Shown in pieces: positions 1 to 12,151 of a stretch of DNA of 64,000 nt. Position numbers and translations under genes: made by a program. Source of the stretch: Cryptomeria japonica (Eukaryota; Streptophyta; Pinopsida; Cupressales; Cupressaceae); contig NC_081406.1 of the NCBI RefSeq assembly GCF_030272615.1, positions 259,275,386-259,339,385 on the forward strand, written 5' to 3'. Within the stretch, counting starts at the first letter, position 1. Each line of letters begins with the position of its first letter. Below the pieces are notes generated by a model. That model was given only the letters and a program-made list of their open reading frames with translations. It was not told where the DNA came from and searched no databases.

Positions 1-720
1 ATGACACTCCATGCTCTCTGCATCTCATCAGAACTTTCCTCAAATCTCACAGATGATGTTTTCTCTTCCTAGAGAAAACAGTCAAATCGTCTAAATATAT
101 TACAATGATCTTATCCCTCAAATGCCCAAAGGAAATATCCATCACCCTCTGAAATGTTGCCCATGCATTAATCAATCCAAAAGACATCCTATTATATGCA
201 AAGGTGCCCCAGGGAGCTATAAAGGTCATCTTGTGTTGATCTTTCTCCAAGACACTGATTTGGTTATATCCAGAGAAGCCATCCAACATGGACATCATCT
301 CTAATCCTGAAACAGTTTGTAAAATATGATCCATTGCTAGCAGAGGATAATTATCCTTCAAGCTTGCTAGGTTCAAGTTTCTGAAATCAACACAGATTCA
401 TATTTCACCATTTTTCTTTCGAATAGGGACAATATTAGCAATCCAGGTAGAATGATGTTTAGGATAAATAATTTGGGCCTTCAACATCTTGTCTACCTCG
501 TGAAAGATCGCTTCTGCTACCTTTGGATTAAATTTCCTCAACTTCTATCGAAAAGGATTGACACCAAGTTTCAAAGCAATGTGATGTTGGAACTTACCAT
601 CTCTGAAATTCTTTAATTTAAATCATCGTAGCACGATGCAAAAACATCTTTGAGCTCAATCAACAGGTTGATGAACCTCCTCTTCTACTCTTCAGAGCAA
701 CATTTTCCCAAATTAACAAA
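1..720 (-). pseudogene. pol: gypsy reverse transcriptase, partial
   Basis: Copies element RNA into DNA in cytoplasmic virus-like particles. The open part at 47-376 carries the palm motifs SMLDGFSGYNQI, FGLINAWATFQ and the active site YLDD. Upstream, in broken frames to about 720, the fingers region can be read, including VPIRKKNGEI and ICVDFRNLN. The domain continues beyond base 1. Stops occur in the linker, for example near 410 and 600. The fold is clearly Ty3/gypsy RT; no function is expected from this copy. Confidence 0.88.
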
Positions 721-900
721 TCTAGGATCCTCCTCAATACCAATGTTGATTCACTCATACTCACCAGAGTTTTGAATTACAGGAGTCTCTTTCTCTCCTT
801 GTTTAAAATACCCATCCTTTCTATCAAAAAGATGTTCGAGAGAAACCAAGACTTTTGGGATTTTATTTCCTTTCAACTGTAACACCCCATTATGCAGTTC

Positions 901-1707
901 CTATGGTGAATTGGGAGAAAACTCTTTACAACTTGCTTCTGATCCTTCATAAAACAAGGAAGTGAAAATCTCAGCACCCCGTAAAAAATTCTGAATCTGC
1001 TTATCATTTTCGAACACCTGCCAAGATTCAGAATTGTCAGGAATGCTCAGTCTATAAACCAATTCTACCCTATAGGTATCAGTTGTAAAATTAGGATGAG
1101 GCACTAATAAAGCTGCAGATACCGCCAAAGAATCAGCCTTCGAGTTGAACTCCCTTGGTACTGCTTCGATTGAGAAAGCATCGAATGCTTCAATCTCATC
1201 CCAAACGCAATTTCTGTAATGTCTCAGTCTCTCATTTTTAATAGTGAATAAACCTCTCACTTGCTTCACAATAAGTTCAGCATCACCTTTAACTTTCAAC
1301 ATTTTGATCTGCAATTTCTTCGCTTTGGCAAGACCTAATTATAGAGCTTCATATTCAACCGTATTATTAGTGTTTTGAAACTCCAATTTGAAAGTATAAG
1401 AAATAACTTTACCTTCAAGAGGTATTAATACTACCTCAGCCCCTAAACCAGAAGATGAACAAATCCCATCAAATTCCACAGACCAAAGTTCATCAGACAT
1501 ACCTGAATCTACGGTCTTATCGACACCTTGAAAATCGGTTAATATCATATAATTTCCAAAGCCACAATCTTGATACAAAATTTGAGCTTTTGGATCATTT
1601 GAAGGAAAGACTGTGTATTTGGCTTTTGTTTCAGGATGTAGGACAACTCTTTGTTTTCCAACTGTGATCATTGCTTGAGACCAATCCATTCTAATTTCCC
1701 CACCCAT
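901..1707 (-). pseudogene. archaeal-type RNase H domain of gypsy pol
   Basis: Two in-register segments (1339-1707, then 901-1314) form one RNase H fold of the plant retroelement aRNH type. All four catalytic acidic positions are visible: Asp in VEFDGICSSSG, Glu in NNTVEYEAL, Asp in KGDAELIVKQV and Asp in NSKADSLAVSA. A single stop near 1336 separates the halves. The first segment begins with the usual post-protease linker. The domain lies upstream of RT rather than after it. It would remove the RNA strand of the hybrid during reverse transcription. I recall this arrangement from other plant Tat-like elements. Confidence 0.82.
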
Positions 1708-1840
1708 GTCTTTACAAAAGGTACGTCAACTTGATTCTCTTGTCAAGATGTGCTACTAAAGCCACTTGTGCATCCTTAATTTACCCTAACAAAGGAAGTT
1801 GCTTGGAATCCATGGAATTAAATTTGCCAAAGGTTTTTGT

Positions 1841-2596
1841 TTAGGTTAAACCTAAAGCTTTTGCTACTACTGAGGGCATGACATTGTCTGATACTCCAGA
1901 ATCTATTATACAATTACTTAATTTATGCCCATTGATAAACAAGGACACGTAGAAAGGTTCAGGCTTATCTTCAAGACTAGGTTCAACCAATTCAGCTTGT
2001 TGAGGAATGGTATTTGATGAAACTTCAGGGATTACTAAAGCAGGGCTGACATTTTCCTGTGCTGAAGAATTACAAGTCACGAGCATTTGGGTTTCACTTG
2101 CTAAAGCCTGAGTATCATTTCCCTTGACAAATTCAAATAGTCTATCTAACTCCTTAGGGTTCAACTTTAGATACTCAGCTGGAGTAATCTGAATACATGA
2201 TGATTTGCAAAATTCAATGATATCAAAGGACCTATTAGATGAATTAGAACCTGAAGAAGCAACTTCTTCAACAACTTTTGAAACACTTCCAGGATGAGTC
2301 AAAATTTCCTTACCCTTTGCAGTGCTATGGACAGGTGTTACAATGTCTTGAGGCTTCAAATTTCGTTGAGTTCTAGTAAGAATTGCATATGAGGAATCCT
2401 CCAAAGTCACCAACATGTTTCCTCCCCTTTCTGAGTCAGAGACATATTCCATATAATGAATTCTAGAGTTGCCAGGCATACTTTGGGAACCTCCTTCATC
2501 AGCTTCTAAGATTGTTTCTCCTTTACTGATCATTTGAGAAAAATGAACCATCTCTCGACATGAAGAAACATCATGTTCATCAGTTAAATGGAACAC
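1841..2596 (-). pseudogene. gag C-terminal linker and aspartic protease
   Basis: A 251-codon open stretch ending in a retropepsin-like segment with the catalytic motif IIDSGVSDN followed by the hydrophobic VMPSVVAKALGL. The first part is low-complexity, Ser/Thr/Pro-rich linker typical between gag and protease. Just upstream (2600-2750) broken frames follow the gag segment. The protease would cleave the polyprotein in the particle. A stop immediately follows the protease segment, and the linker to RNase H (1710-1840) is in other frames. Confidence 0.7.
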
Positions 2597-2747
2597 ACAT
2601 GTGTTTGTCTTAGGAGGTGGTGCTTCAATAGCAAGTCTTTGTTGTGCAGGAGGTAGTTGTAATTGTCTTCATCCATTTCCTCCTTGTTGATTGGGATATT
2701 TTCTAGGAATGTCCTGATACAGTTGAGAATATGAACTTGTACTTTCT

Positions 2748-3488
2748 TTAGGAGCCTTTTCTATTTAGGGCAATCACAACATTCATTAACCGTTGAATCA
2801 TAGGGTCAGATGAAGTAGAGGCACTTGTAACTTGAGAAGCAGAAGTTTGCACTTCTCTTTTCCACTTGCTTGCTGTGATTAAATCATCTTCTAGACTCAC
2901 AGCTGAGACTTTCATAGCATCAAGGGTTTGTAACCACTCGCGCCTCATCAAGAAACTTATTTCTATAGGCATGGAGTTCATGAAGAAACATTTCATGTTT
3001 TCATCAGAGGTTTTTTGTGTTGTTGGAATTTTATGACAAAGTTTATCAAAACGGGCAACAAAGTCCCTCATAGGCTCTGCTATTTCTTTCTTTAATTGAG
3101 CCAACTGAACAATGAGCGAATGCTCATCCTCAACCAATTTAAATCTTGCCTCAAAACTATCTATTAAAACCTACCAATTTGTAATAACTCCATCAGGCAG
3201 ATGGTAGAACCAATCAGCAGCAATGTCAGTAAAAGTTTGAAAAAACAACCTCACTGTCACATCTTCATGTTGTACTACTAACACTCCACATGCAACTTTG
3301 AAATCATTTAAGTGTTCAGTGGTGGTTACTTTGCCATCACCACTGAACTTGGGTAGATGATCTTTTTCTCCCTTAGGAAGGTTATGAATTGCCTTGAAAG
3401 CTAAAGGTCTAATAGCAGCACCCCAAGGATTGTTTTCCATTGCTCTAGTAGTATTCAAAGGGGTAAGGTTTATAGCAATTGGAGGCAC
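2748..3488 (-). pseudogene. gag: gypsy gag (retrotransposon gag domain)
   Basis: Two open segments, 3171-3488 and 2748-3137, joined through one stop near 3170, give a plant retrotransposon gag core. Recognisable parts are KDHLPKFSGDGKVTTTEHL, the helical FFQTFTDIAADWFYHLP and MRDFVARFDKLCHKIP. Gag forms the particle shell. A zinc knuckle is not visible where expected downstream (2600-2750), where frames are broken. Further gag-leader coding traces up to about 3870 are degraded. Confidence 0.8.
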
Positions 3489-4079
3489 AACACCATGTAA
3501 AGTTAAGGCTTGACATATAGGTGAAGCAGTTTCTCTTGGTGGTGATACGGGTCTACTTCTATCCCTTCTAGGTGTATCCTGAGAAACAAAACCAAGGTCT
3601 AAGAGTTCTTAGAAGGTGTGATCAACAATTCCCTCCCTCCGTTGTGACTGGGTATAAGGCTTAGACTCCAGTGTGAAAATCAATCAGGTTAACAAGCATC
3701 TGGGATACTGTGGTTGATTATCAGGGATTCTAATAAAGAAGACTCTAGGAACAATCACCCTCTCAAAAACTAACACAGGATGATCTACTTGTCTTTCTAC
3801 TTCGTTGAGGAATACACTTATTCTATCATATTCAACTCGAATTCTTCTATATCTCCAAGCTAAAGTATCCAACTCAGAGATAATGTTTTTGATTAAGGTA
3901 AAAGCAGGTTTTGAAGGGGCCCCGAAACCCTTTAAAATAGATCCTTAAGATATAAAAGCATTAAGCAACAAAAAGGAACAAACTGCTAAAAAGCCAGCAC
4001 AAAAACGATCAAAATCCAGCAAAAAACCCCACAAAACCAGCAACATCCACCAAAAATAGACAAAGACCAGAAAAAGGAA

Positions 4080-4439
4080 CTACTTGATGTTTTTTAGACC
4101 ATTAGCCAAATTTCCCCTAATCCCATGCAATTCTTTAATATTTTCCCTAAGTTTAGGGATATCCTTAGGAGAAGCCACATCAGCTTTCTTCATGCTCGCC
4201 CTTGTCCTCTTTGTAGCTCCACTAGGTGCACTTTCCGCAGTCCCAATCTCAATGGCATCTTCATCCATATCAAGGTCCACAACTGGCTTAGGAGTACTGG
4301 ATCCCTCAAGGACCTTAGAGATTTCCTCTAAGTTCTTAGTCACAACAGTCAACTCAAAGATAATGTTACTTTTCTCTTCTTGCACCCAATTTAGATTTGG
4401 TTGTAAAATAGGTAAGAACCCTTTGCGAGGTAGCACCAT
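4080..4439 (-). pseudogene. charged leader ORF, unknown function
   Basis: A 119-codon ORF between the PBS and gag. It is charged and rich in heptad-like Leu/Ile/Val spacing, with an acidic patch (VDLDMDEDAIEIG), a basic patch (TKRTRASMKK) and a helical tail. The order acidic patch, basic patch, helical tail is loosely repeated at the C-terminus of the ORF at 21107-22440, so the two may be distant relatives. It is not a known domain to me. The 340 bases beyond it (3490-4080) hold only broken gag-leader frames. Confidence 0.4.
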
Positions 4440-4500
4440 TTATAAAGAACAAAGCATCACCATAAAGATGACTATTTTTAAAACCACTTTTCTCATTCAT

Positions 4501-4518
4501 TCCCCAGCAGAGTCGCCA
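4501..4518 (-). other. primer-binding site of the Tat-like element
   Basis: On the minus strand the 18 bases TGGCGACTCTGCTGGGGA match the primer-binding-site type I associate with Tat/Ogre elements (tRNA-Arg, from memory). They lie just inside a putative LTR end CCAACA at 4525, in the right place upstream of gag. This fixes the element's 5' side. Confidence 0.6.
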
Positions 4519-4524
4519 AAAATC

Positions 4525-5240
4525 TGTTGGTAAACAGATTTGTCTCTCACAATTCATTTAACTTTTATACTCTTTAGCCCAAGAAATGAAAGACAAATTT
4601 CACCATACAGTTGGAAAATCATCATATTGATTAACCTCTAAATTAAGGTACAACTCCCTTTAATAGATATTCAATCAGCTTCAAATTACATACAACCAAT
4701 ATTATACTTTTTACCAGAAAGTACAAAAAGGTAATCGTATTCACTAGTCAATACCAAATGAACACAAGCATTGATTCATATATAATTCTTTGTGTAAAGA
4801 TGACAGACTTCACATGTATGCTAAAACAAAATGAAAACCTCAAAGATTAATCTCACTGATATTTTTTGCACATATAGAAAGCTATGATAGATTCTTTCTT
4901 GAAATAGATTCTCACATAAATCAAATTTCAAACACCAAACACATAGATTTGAAGCCAAAGATAAAATGTCATTAGATTTTCATTCATAAATGATCATCAA
5001 CTTCCCACACATACATAAAGTATTCAGCCAAAATTAAAGAGATAGTTTTTCAAAAACTTAGCGGACCCGCCTAAAGTCATTACAAAGCTTAAAAATAGGC
5101 CTCCAGACCAATAGTTCTACCAAAGGTAAAATTAACTCTAAATGAGTTAATGAGAAACTGTCCTAACTGCATAACATAAAATAAAAAGAAAGCTAGACAC
5201 ACTGGCATACAACTGCCAATAGTGCTAGTCATGCTGTTGA
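4525..5240 (-). repeat. candidate 5' LTR of the Tat-like element; no gene
   Basis: This AT-rich stretch sits immediately 5' of the primer-binding site on the minus strand, so it should be the end of the 5' LTR. The inner LTR end reads CCAACA at 4525. The outer end was not located and there is no second LTR in the window for comparison, so the length is unknown. No ORF is supported. Confidence 0.35.
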
Positions 5241-8200
5241 TTCTGTTTCAGTCGAATCGCCCAGATTGCTATTCTGGGAAGATGCCATAACTGTTTTCAC
5301 TGCACTTCACTCCTGATGAACCCTTGAGAATTCCTGGATTACTGCTACATGTGGCAGGCTAATATGAATTACCCTTTGCTTCTAGAGTGAGTTCTTTCTT
5401 TTCACCAGTTGCACTTTATTTCTATGAGAGTCCAAGTGATCTAGACATACTGTAAGCATCGATTCCACTTTAGCAATCTTTGTAAAATATTCCATGGCTA
5501 AGGACTTTTCCACCTTAATTTGTTTAATGTGACTGCTGAATTGATTGACCATTTCTGCTGTATCCTCCAAAGTTTGGCCATCCTCTTTAAGCAACTGAAC
5601 ATCTACACAACACATATCATTTTGCATGGTTGTTCTCAAGGTTGATAGTTCACTTTGCAGATTGGCAGACTCACTATGACCTTTCTCAATTATTTGGTTA
5701 CGCCACTCTATACTTTCTTTGCATATTTACATTATATCTTCATCTAATCCTGGCACTTGTCTTTCAGCAAGAAAATTCATCAAGGCATAGCACTGAATAT
5801 CACACATTTGCCTTGAAATCACCGCCCATTTAGTCTTTTCATTCTGTCATGTGATTAAGTCAACGTCCAATTCTTTGGTAACATCATTGCCAACTTTGAA
5901 AATTTGAACTAAATCCGATATATAATTAGTTCCTTGATGCACAATTGATGCAAGCCACTCAGAGAAAATCTCTGCGATCATCTTGTTCCTTTGAACTTCA
6001 TCTAGGAACTTCTGATTACCAGGGGATTTTAAATTAAAGGGAACAGGGCTTTGGGACAATGGCACCAGACTATTCTGTAGAGCATGGATGTATTGAGCCA
6101 TTTGCATTAAACTCTATTTCAACTCTGCTTTATCCTTTTCATCCTTCCAGCCGCAGGAGATAATCCTTTTGGTTGAAGTTTCTAAATGTTTCACATCAAC
6201 CTCTCTAGTTCCTGCTCCCAGATCAACTCACTCAATAGTATAATCGGCCTCTGAGGCAATGGCAGCATCCTTATCGGATGTAGGATTAGTAATATTTGCA
6301 GTCCAATGTTGTGTGCCCTCATCAAAATTGATCATGGTTTCCACTTTTAGCCGCTTAGGCTTCGTGGCTCTTCCTCGACATTTACTCATGGCATCTTTCA
6401 TTGACATAGAAATAGGCACAACATTCCTCTTCTTGGTAATTGAATCACTCAACCATTTAGGAGCCATAGTTAGATCTTTGGATTGCATGGGCGGAGGCCC
6501 TCCTGAAGTGAGTAGCATAGAATTATCTGTATTAGACAAAACATCAAGCACCTGTGAATCTTGGACATTAGCATCAGCATCGATTAAAACCTTGTTAGCA
6601 TCAGAAACAAGGATTGTCATATTGCCTTGTACTTCCTCAGCATCTAAATAAAGAATGAGATGAGAGGCAGGTGGCTGGAAATTCTTTTTGTGTCTTGATC
6701 TAGTAACTCGGCCACCAATGGAATGAGCAGCTTCAAAGTCAAGTTTTTCCTCTTTAATCTTAGCTTGCTTCTTTCCTGCAACAGAAATGGGAATATTAGT
6801 CAAAATCGTGGTTTTTCTTACAATCTTCTTTTTGCCACTCTTATTTCTTGAACCAGTTGTCTTTCTCAGATGAAATCTGCAGTTCCTTAGCCAATTCTCC
6901 ATTCTACGAATTATACTGAAGGTGCCTGCCTGTACATTATCCTCCATCCTTCTACTCCAATTAACCTCTGGAAGAGGTTCATTGTGTATCCATTTCATGA
7001 ATTCTGGATCTAGTACATCTTCGTTATCAATAGTCATACCAGAGATATCCATTTGCAACTTCATGTCAAGAATCTGCTTTAGAGTTAACTTGGACCAATT
7101 TCTTTTTCTTACTTCAAATTCATCTAAGCAGTCTTCCCAGTAATCTTCCAACTATGGCACATGTTGATCAGGCATTGTCATTTTCACATAATGAGCAATA
7201 AAACCTTTGCTATCAAAATTATCTCTCCTCACGAAAGTTTTCAAATGAAACCTTTGAAATTCCAATTCAAGATTCAGTGCATCAGAAACAGACTTGTAAC
7301 TATAATGGCCTAAATCAATAGGAAAAAATCCACTTGTGCCAGAATCTTCACTAGAATCCTTTACAACATAGGCTAATTGCCTGGAAACTTCAATCAAAAC
7401 ACAACAGTCTAAAACATATCTAGGTAACCTAAAGGGTTCACCTTTAAAGCCTCCAACCCTTATATAAGTGAAGTGATTAAACTAAGTAAAGAAGATACCA
7501 TAGTTGTTGATTATTTCAATAGCTTCAACCAACATTCTCCTGTGCAAATTACCTTGTAACTCAAAAGTTAACCTCCCAACAAATATATCATTCCAGTAAA
7601 GGTAATTGTCAACATGTCCTTTTTGGGTCAAATGGGGGTGTTATTCATAAATTTTTATACCCTGAACCCATTTTGTATGGAACAATCCAGGTCACTCCCT
7701 CACATAGGCTAACATGTAGAACAGATATGAAGACATATAAAAATTTGAAACCCTAGCGTAATTGCTCAAACCCTCATGCAATCTTTCTACAATTACTGTG
7801 CCCCAGTCAATGAAGCGGTTTTTGTCGAGAGCAACTTGGATGAAGAAATACATCCAGTCCTCCCAATAAAAAGAGTGTGAATTTCCCCTAATTCTACTCA
7901 ATATTATTACCAGATCCCTAATTTCAGGAATCAAATGCTCTCAAGTTAATGTCCTTGGTAGCCTTAAGCTGCCTTTTTGGTACTTCAAAATCCAATTTCG
8001 TGCAATAATGGTTCTGTAATACTGCTTCTTCTCGGAATAAATCCCATAAGACTTTCCAATAGTCTAATCCTCATAGGGTTATCGATGTGGGATACCCATG
8101 GCTGCCATTACTGTCCCTCTATCAATAGACAACAGAACCTCACCATTATTTCTCCTAATGCACTTGTTAACCTTGTCATAGTGATTAATGCACTCTAAAA

Positions 8201-8486
8201 CCAACTAAGGACAAGGGGCAGCTGTGGGAAATGTCGCCGCTCCCAATAAACCTTTTTGTGCAATATCTTTCATCGTAGAATCAGTAGCTGGGTTCCTCAC
8301 TCTTTCTAAGAAAACATCTAAATCTAAATGAACTAGAGTCGTATCAGCTAGCTCTGGTAAGGAACTCACAAGGGAAGAAGAGTTCGCTAATTTAGGTAAA
8401 GTCAGTGTCATGCTTAATCGATAATTTCTCTCAATCAGCTCAAATAAAGTAGAAAATAGGTAAAATAGAAACAAGTAGGTAAACAA
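5240..8486 (-). pseudogene. large decayed TE-associated ORF of unknown function
   Basis: Many minus-strand segments lie in consistent order and seem to belong to one protein of roughly 1000 residues: 8205-8486, about 7990-8198, 7692-7934, 7152-7397, 6228-7151 (307 codons), 5847-6107 and 5382-5639. The N-terminal half is globular (for example WEDWMYFFIQVALDKNRF and NFYMSSYLFYMLAYV). The middle is basic (KTTGSRNKSGKKKIVRK), and the end is helical, probably coiled coil. From memory, proteins of this kind recur in repeat-rich conifer annotations next to gypsy elements. I cannot name a domain. Stops separate the parts; no promoter was recognised. Confidence 0.5.
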
Positions 8487-9240
8487 TATACCCAGATGTT
8501 TTAAAAACTATAGCAATTAGGAAACTCATTAAACATACCTTCTCTGTCATCTACAAAACCCCTATCGCAATCTATTTTCCTTTCGCTCTGAAAATTCTCC
8601 TAAAAACTTATGTTTCACAAATGACAATCTTGACAAAACAATGGCTCAATTTCGATAAGTTATCATCATTACTCTTCACTCGTGCGACATTACTCTGAAA
8701 TGATCATAAGCGATCATGCATTTAATAACAAGTCACTTCATATATGAAAACATGGATTCCCATGCCATACTTGCTATAAATGACAACTTTTAAATCATTA
8801 AGAAAGAATATTCCCTTTTCCTGCTACTATTAGCCATTCCTTAAAATCCTCGCTGCCACCTTATGAAAAGTCATGATTTCCAAGAAATCAAACATTGAAC
8901 TTTGAACCTTGAAGAACAACAACAATGAAAAAACATATACATAACAAATGTTGAACTTTGAAGCTTGAACCCGAAAGGTTCAAGTTCAAGGTTCAACCAA
9001 TGCTAAACACCGACAAACATTGAAATAGACTTATAAAGCTGCACAAGGAAATAAACTTTAACATGACATCTGTTGAACCTTGAAACCCAAAAGGTTCAAG
9101 TTCAAGGTTCAATTTCAGTATAGTGAAACTTAAATAAAGAAGACTACGAAAACTGAATTTGCACAAAAAATTCAAGAAAAACAACCTGACCAAAGGACCA
9201 GTTAGGGACATGACTCAATAAGGCAATATTAAAATAGAAA
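8487..9240. other. non-coding stretch between the large ORF and the copia element
   Basis: No convincing coding signal. It holds the TTGAAC/GTTCAA hairpin repeats at 8895-9112. The copia RNase H reading stops abruptly at about 9243, so the right-hand edge is a truncation or rearrangement breakpoint. Confidence 0.5.
8895..9112. repeat. repeated hairpin-forming TTGAAC/GTTCAA motifs
   Basis: Two direct copies (8951-8996 and 9073-9112) of a sequence that is also an inverted repeat. The second copy has a perfect 12-bp stem, TTGAACCTTGAA at 9073-9084 and TTCAAGGTTCAA at 9101-9112, around a 16-base loop. A half copy lies at 8895-8914. This could be a small hairpin element or part of the leader of the adjacent ORF. 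Confidence 0.6.
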
Positions 9241-9241
9241 T

Positions 9242-10380
9242 TTATATGTACCACCAACAATATGCACATAAAGTAATGTCATCATCCTTAGGGTACCGCA
9301 AACCATATTCAGATGTACCTTGCAAGTATCTATAAATTCTTTTCCCTCCACTCTCATGATTTTCTCTAGGATCACAATGATATCTCGATGCAATGAAAAC
9401 AACATTCATTATATCTGGCCTATTTTGAGTCAAATATAGTAGACCTCCAATCATAGACTTGTATCTTGTAGGATTTACCTATGCAAATCCATCTTTCCTT
9501 GTCAATTCCTCACTGGTAACCATAGGAGTACTTACCAGTTTAGAGTATTCCATACCAAATTTATTCAACAACTCCCTAGCATACTTAGTTTGACAAATGA
9601 AAATACCTTTATCAGTCTGAGTAATGTACAAACCTAAGAAAAATTTCATTTCCCCAATCATAGACATTTCAAATTCATTGTCCATATTTTTAGAAAATTC
9701 CATGCACAACTTATTTTCACCTTCAAAAATGATGTCATCAACAAAGACTTCAATAATTAGTATATCATCATTAGTGACTTTATAATATTGATTATTGTCA
9801 GCATTACCTTTAGTGAAACCAAGCGTCAAAAGATATTTATCGAACCTTGCATACCAAGCTCTAGGTGCCCGTTTCAATCCATATAAAACTTTCTTTAACT
9901 TGCAAACCATGTTCTTATCATCTGAAAGTGAAAAACCATTAGGTTTCTCAATATAAACTTCCTCATCAAGATCCCTATTCAGAAAGGCACACTTAACATC
10001 CATCTGCTAAACCTTGTAGTTTTTATGTGCAGCATAGGCAAGAAATAATCTTACAGCTTCAATCCTAGCTACAGGTGCAAAATTTTCACCATATTCAATT
10101 CCTTCCTTCTGAGAATATCCTTTACAAACCAATCTAACTTTATTTCTCACAACTTGTTCATCTTCATTTAATTTATTCCTAAAAGCCCATTTAGTTCCAA
10201 TAACATTCTTATTTTTAGGTCAGGGAACTAAAATCCATGTGCTATTCTTCTCTATCTGATCTAATTCTTCTTCCATAGCTTTCATCCAACATTCATCTTT
10301 ACATGCTTTAATTACTAATACCGGTTCAACTTGAGAAATTAAACATACCTCATTAGCTGCCAATCTCCTTGTCATCACTC
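9242..10380 (-). pseudogene. pol: copia reverse transcriptase and RNase H start
   Basis: The best open segment, 9479-10003, begins with MDVKCAFLNRDLDEEVYIEK and contains VLYGLKRAPRAWY and the active site VFVDDIIF, all classic copia RT motifs. The preceding 10010-10380 continues the RT N-terminus in the same register with a few stops. After one stop, 9242-9454 covers the RT/RNase H joint (SMIGGLLYLTQNRPDI, RIYRYLQGT) and ends abruptly where RNase H catalytic residues should begin. Decay is modest compared with the gypsy copies here. Confidence 0.9.
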
Positions 10381-10399
10381 CATTGTTTTTATCCCCAAT

Positions 10400-11515
10400 G
10401 ATCTAATCTGCTAAATGATTCAACCTTACATACCTAGGAGTCTTCTGATTCTCTATTCCTCTTTCATGTTCTTCAGTTACTGTTGAGTTTTCTGATATTG
10501 CTGAAGTAACTAGTTTAGCATTTTGTTCCGGTAAAGGAGTTATCGGTTTAGTTATGACCATTTCCACTGTTGGTTCTTGCTCATAAACTCTGATTTGACT
10601 TTTATTCAGTTCATCTACCTTGATATTAGCCCTCTCCACAATTCTCCGCAATCTCTTATTATAACATCTATATGCTTTTCTTTCATTAAAATAACCAAGA
10701 AATATTCCTTCATCACATCTAGGATCAAATTTTCCAATGAAATTATCTCTCCTGATATAACATTTACTACCAAAGATTCTTAAATACTTAATTGTAGGTG
10801 TATTGCCAAACCATAATTCATAAGGTGTCTTACTGGTTTCTCCTTTGATATAAACTCGGTTGAATGTATAGACTATTGTTCTTACTACTTCTATCCAGTA
10901 GATATGAGGTAGGTTAACTTCCATCATCATGGTTCTAGCAGCATCCAATATAGTTTTGTTCTTCCTTTCCACAAATCCATTATGTTGAGGTGTCCGGGGA
11001 GTAGAAAATTATATCCTTGTGCCATGCTTCTCACAAAAGTTATTAAACTCACCGGATGTGAATTCTTCACCATGATCTAACCTTAAACACTTAATCTTCA
11101 ATCTTGTCTTAGTTTCAACTTTAGCTTTAAATATTTTAAACTTTTCAAAAGCCTCAGATTTCTCCCTTAGAAAAGTAACCCACATCATTCTAGAATAATC
11201 ATCAATGATTAGCATAAAATATCTATCAACTTGAAAACTTTTAATTCTAGCAGGGCCACACAAATCATTATGAATAAGATCAAGAAAATCATTAGATTTG
11301 TCTTGTATACTCTTAAAAGAGGTTTTAACTTGTTTTCCCATTTGACATTCTTTACATGCCAGATTATAGGGCTTCACAATCTTAGGTATATCTCTAACTA
11401 CCTTAGTTGAACTCATCTTTGCCATGCAATCAAAATTCACATGGCATAGCCTTTTATGCCATAGCCAACTCTCATCAATTTGTGCAATCAAACATGTCTT
11501 CTCATCACTTCTCAT
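10400..11515 (-). pseudogene. pol: copia integrase with GAG-pre-integrase domain
   Basis: Two segments (11009-11515, 10403-10972) interrupted by one stop. The zinc-binding part shows WHKRLCHVN and CKECQMGK (HHCC). The core triad is visible: Asp in HNDLCGP, Asp in RLDHGEEF and Glu in GFVERKN. The C-terminal YELWFGNTPTIKYLRIFG and FLGYFNERKAYR are typical of copia integrases. The enzyme would insert cDNA into the nuclear genome. The triad is intact, but the stop at about 11007 breaks translation. Confidence 0.9.
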
Positions 11516-11702
11516 CAGAATTCAAATGAAATATATTACCTTTTCTCTGAGTACCAGTTGCAATCTCCAATCCAGATCTATTAATGATTTTGCATTTTCC
11601 ATCCTTGAATTGTAATTGAAAAATCCCTTATCCACCAATTGTCCTACACTCAAAATATTATGCCTTAAACCTTCAACATAATAAACATTATCAGTATCTT
11701 GC

Positions 11703-11888
11703 TTACCACGTAATGATATAGTTCATTTTCCTTTGATCATCAAATTCTTGCAAAGTTAGAAACTTCCTTTTATCTCCTGTCATATGATGTGAACATCCAC
11801 TGTCAATTACCCATTCATCCTTATCTTCAGCTACATTCTCTTCTAGTGCTGGAACATCTTCCTTGATAGCCAGGAACACCCATTCCTT
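11703..11888 (-). pseudogene. copia aspartic protease, N-terminal part
   Basis: Contains the catalytic signature WVIDSGCSHHMTGD, characteristic of copia retropepsins, preceded by KEWVFLAIKED. The segment is cut at 11888 by the inserted LTR; upstream coding resumes at 17081. Downstream, 11516-11700 continues protease homology in broken frames. Confidence 0.85.
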
Positions 11889-12151
11889 TGTTGGCATTTG
11901 CATGAAAATTGCATTAATGATATGTTATGTTGTCATTGATGTCAATTAACCAGTAATGATGTTGTAACAATGTTTTTTTGCAACCAGTATATGAGCTTGT
12001 GAAGAAAACGGTATTACTAGAAAAGAAGTGAGATCAACTGGTAAACCCTACCTGTTGATATGATAAACCCTAACTGATGAAGTTTGGTCAATCGGTTGTA
12101 TTGGTTTATGATCAAATGATGAGCGGCAATGATTATGACACGTATGCATGT

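Larger units (their letters stand above)
1..4530 (-). mobile_element. Tat-like Ty3/gypsy retrotransposon, 5' part
   Basis: Read on the minus strand this runs PBS (4501-4518), leader ORF, gag, protease, archaeal-type RNase H and reverse transcriptase, and leaves the window at base 1 inside the RT domain. The classical RNase H, integrase and 3' LTR would lie outside. All coding segments carry stops and frameshifts, so it is a dead copy. The lineage call rests on the PBS type and the RNase H. The position of RNase H between protease and RT differs from the usual gypsy order and from the second Tat element at 27-42 kb. Confidence 0.8.
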
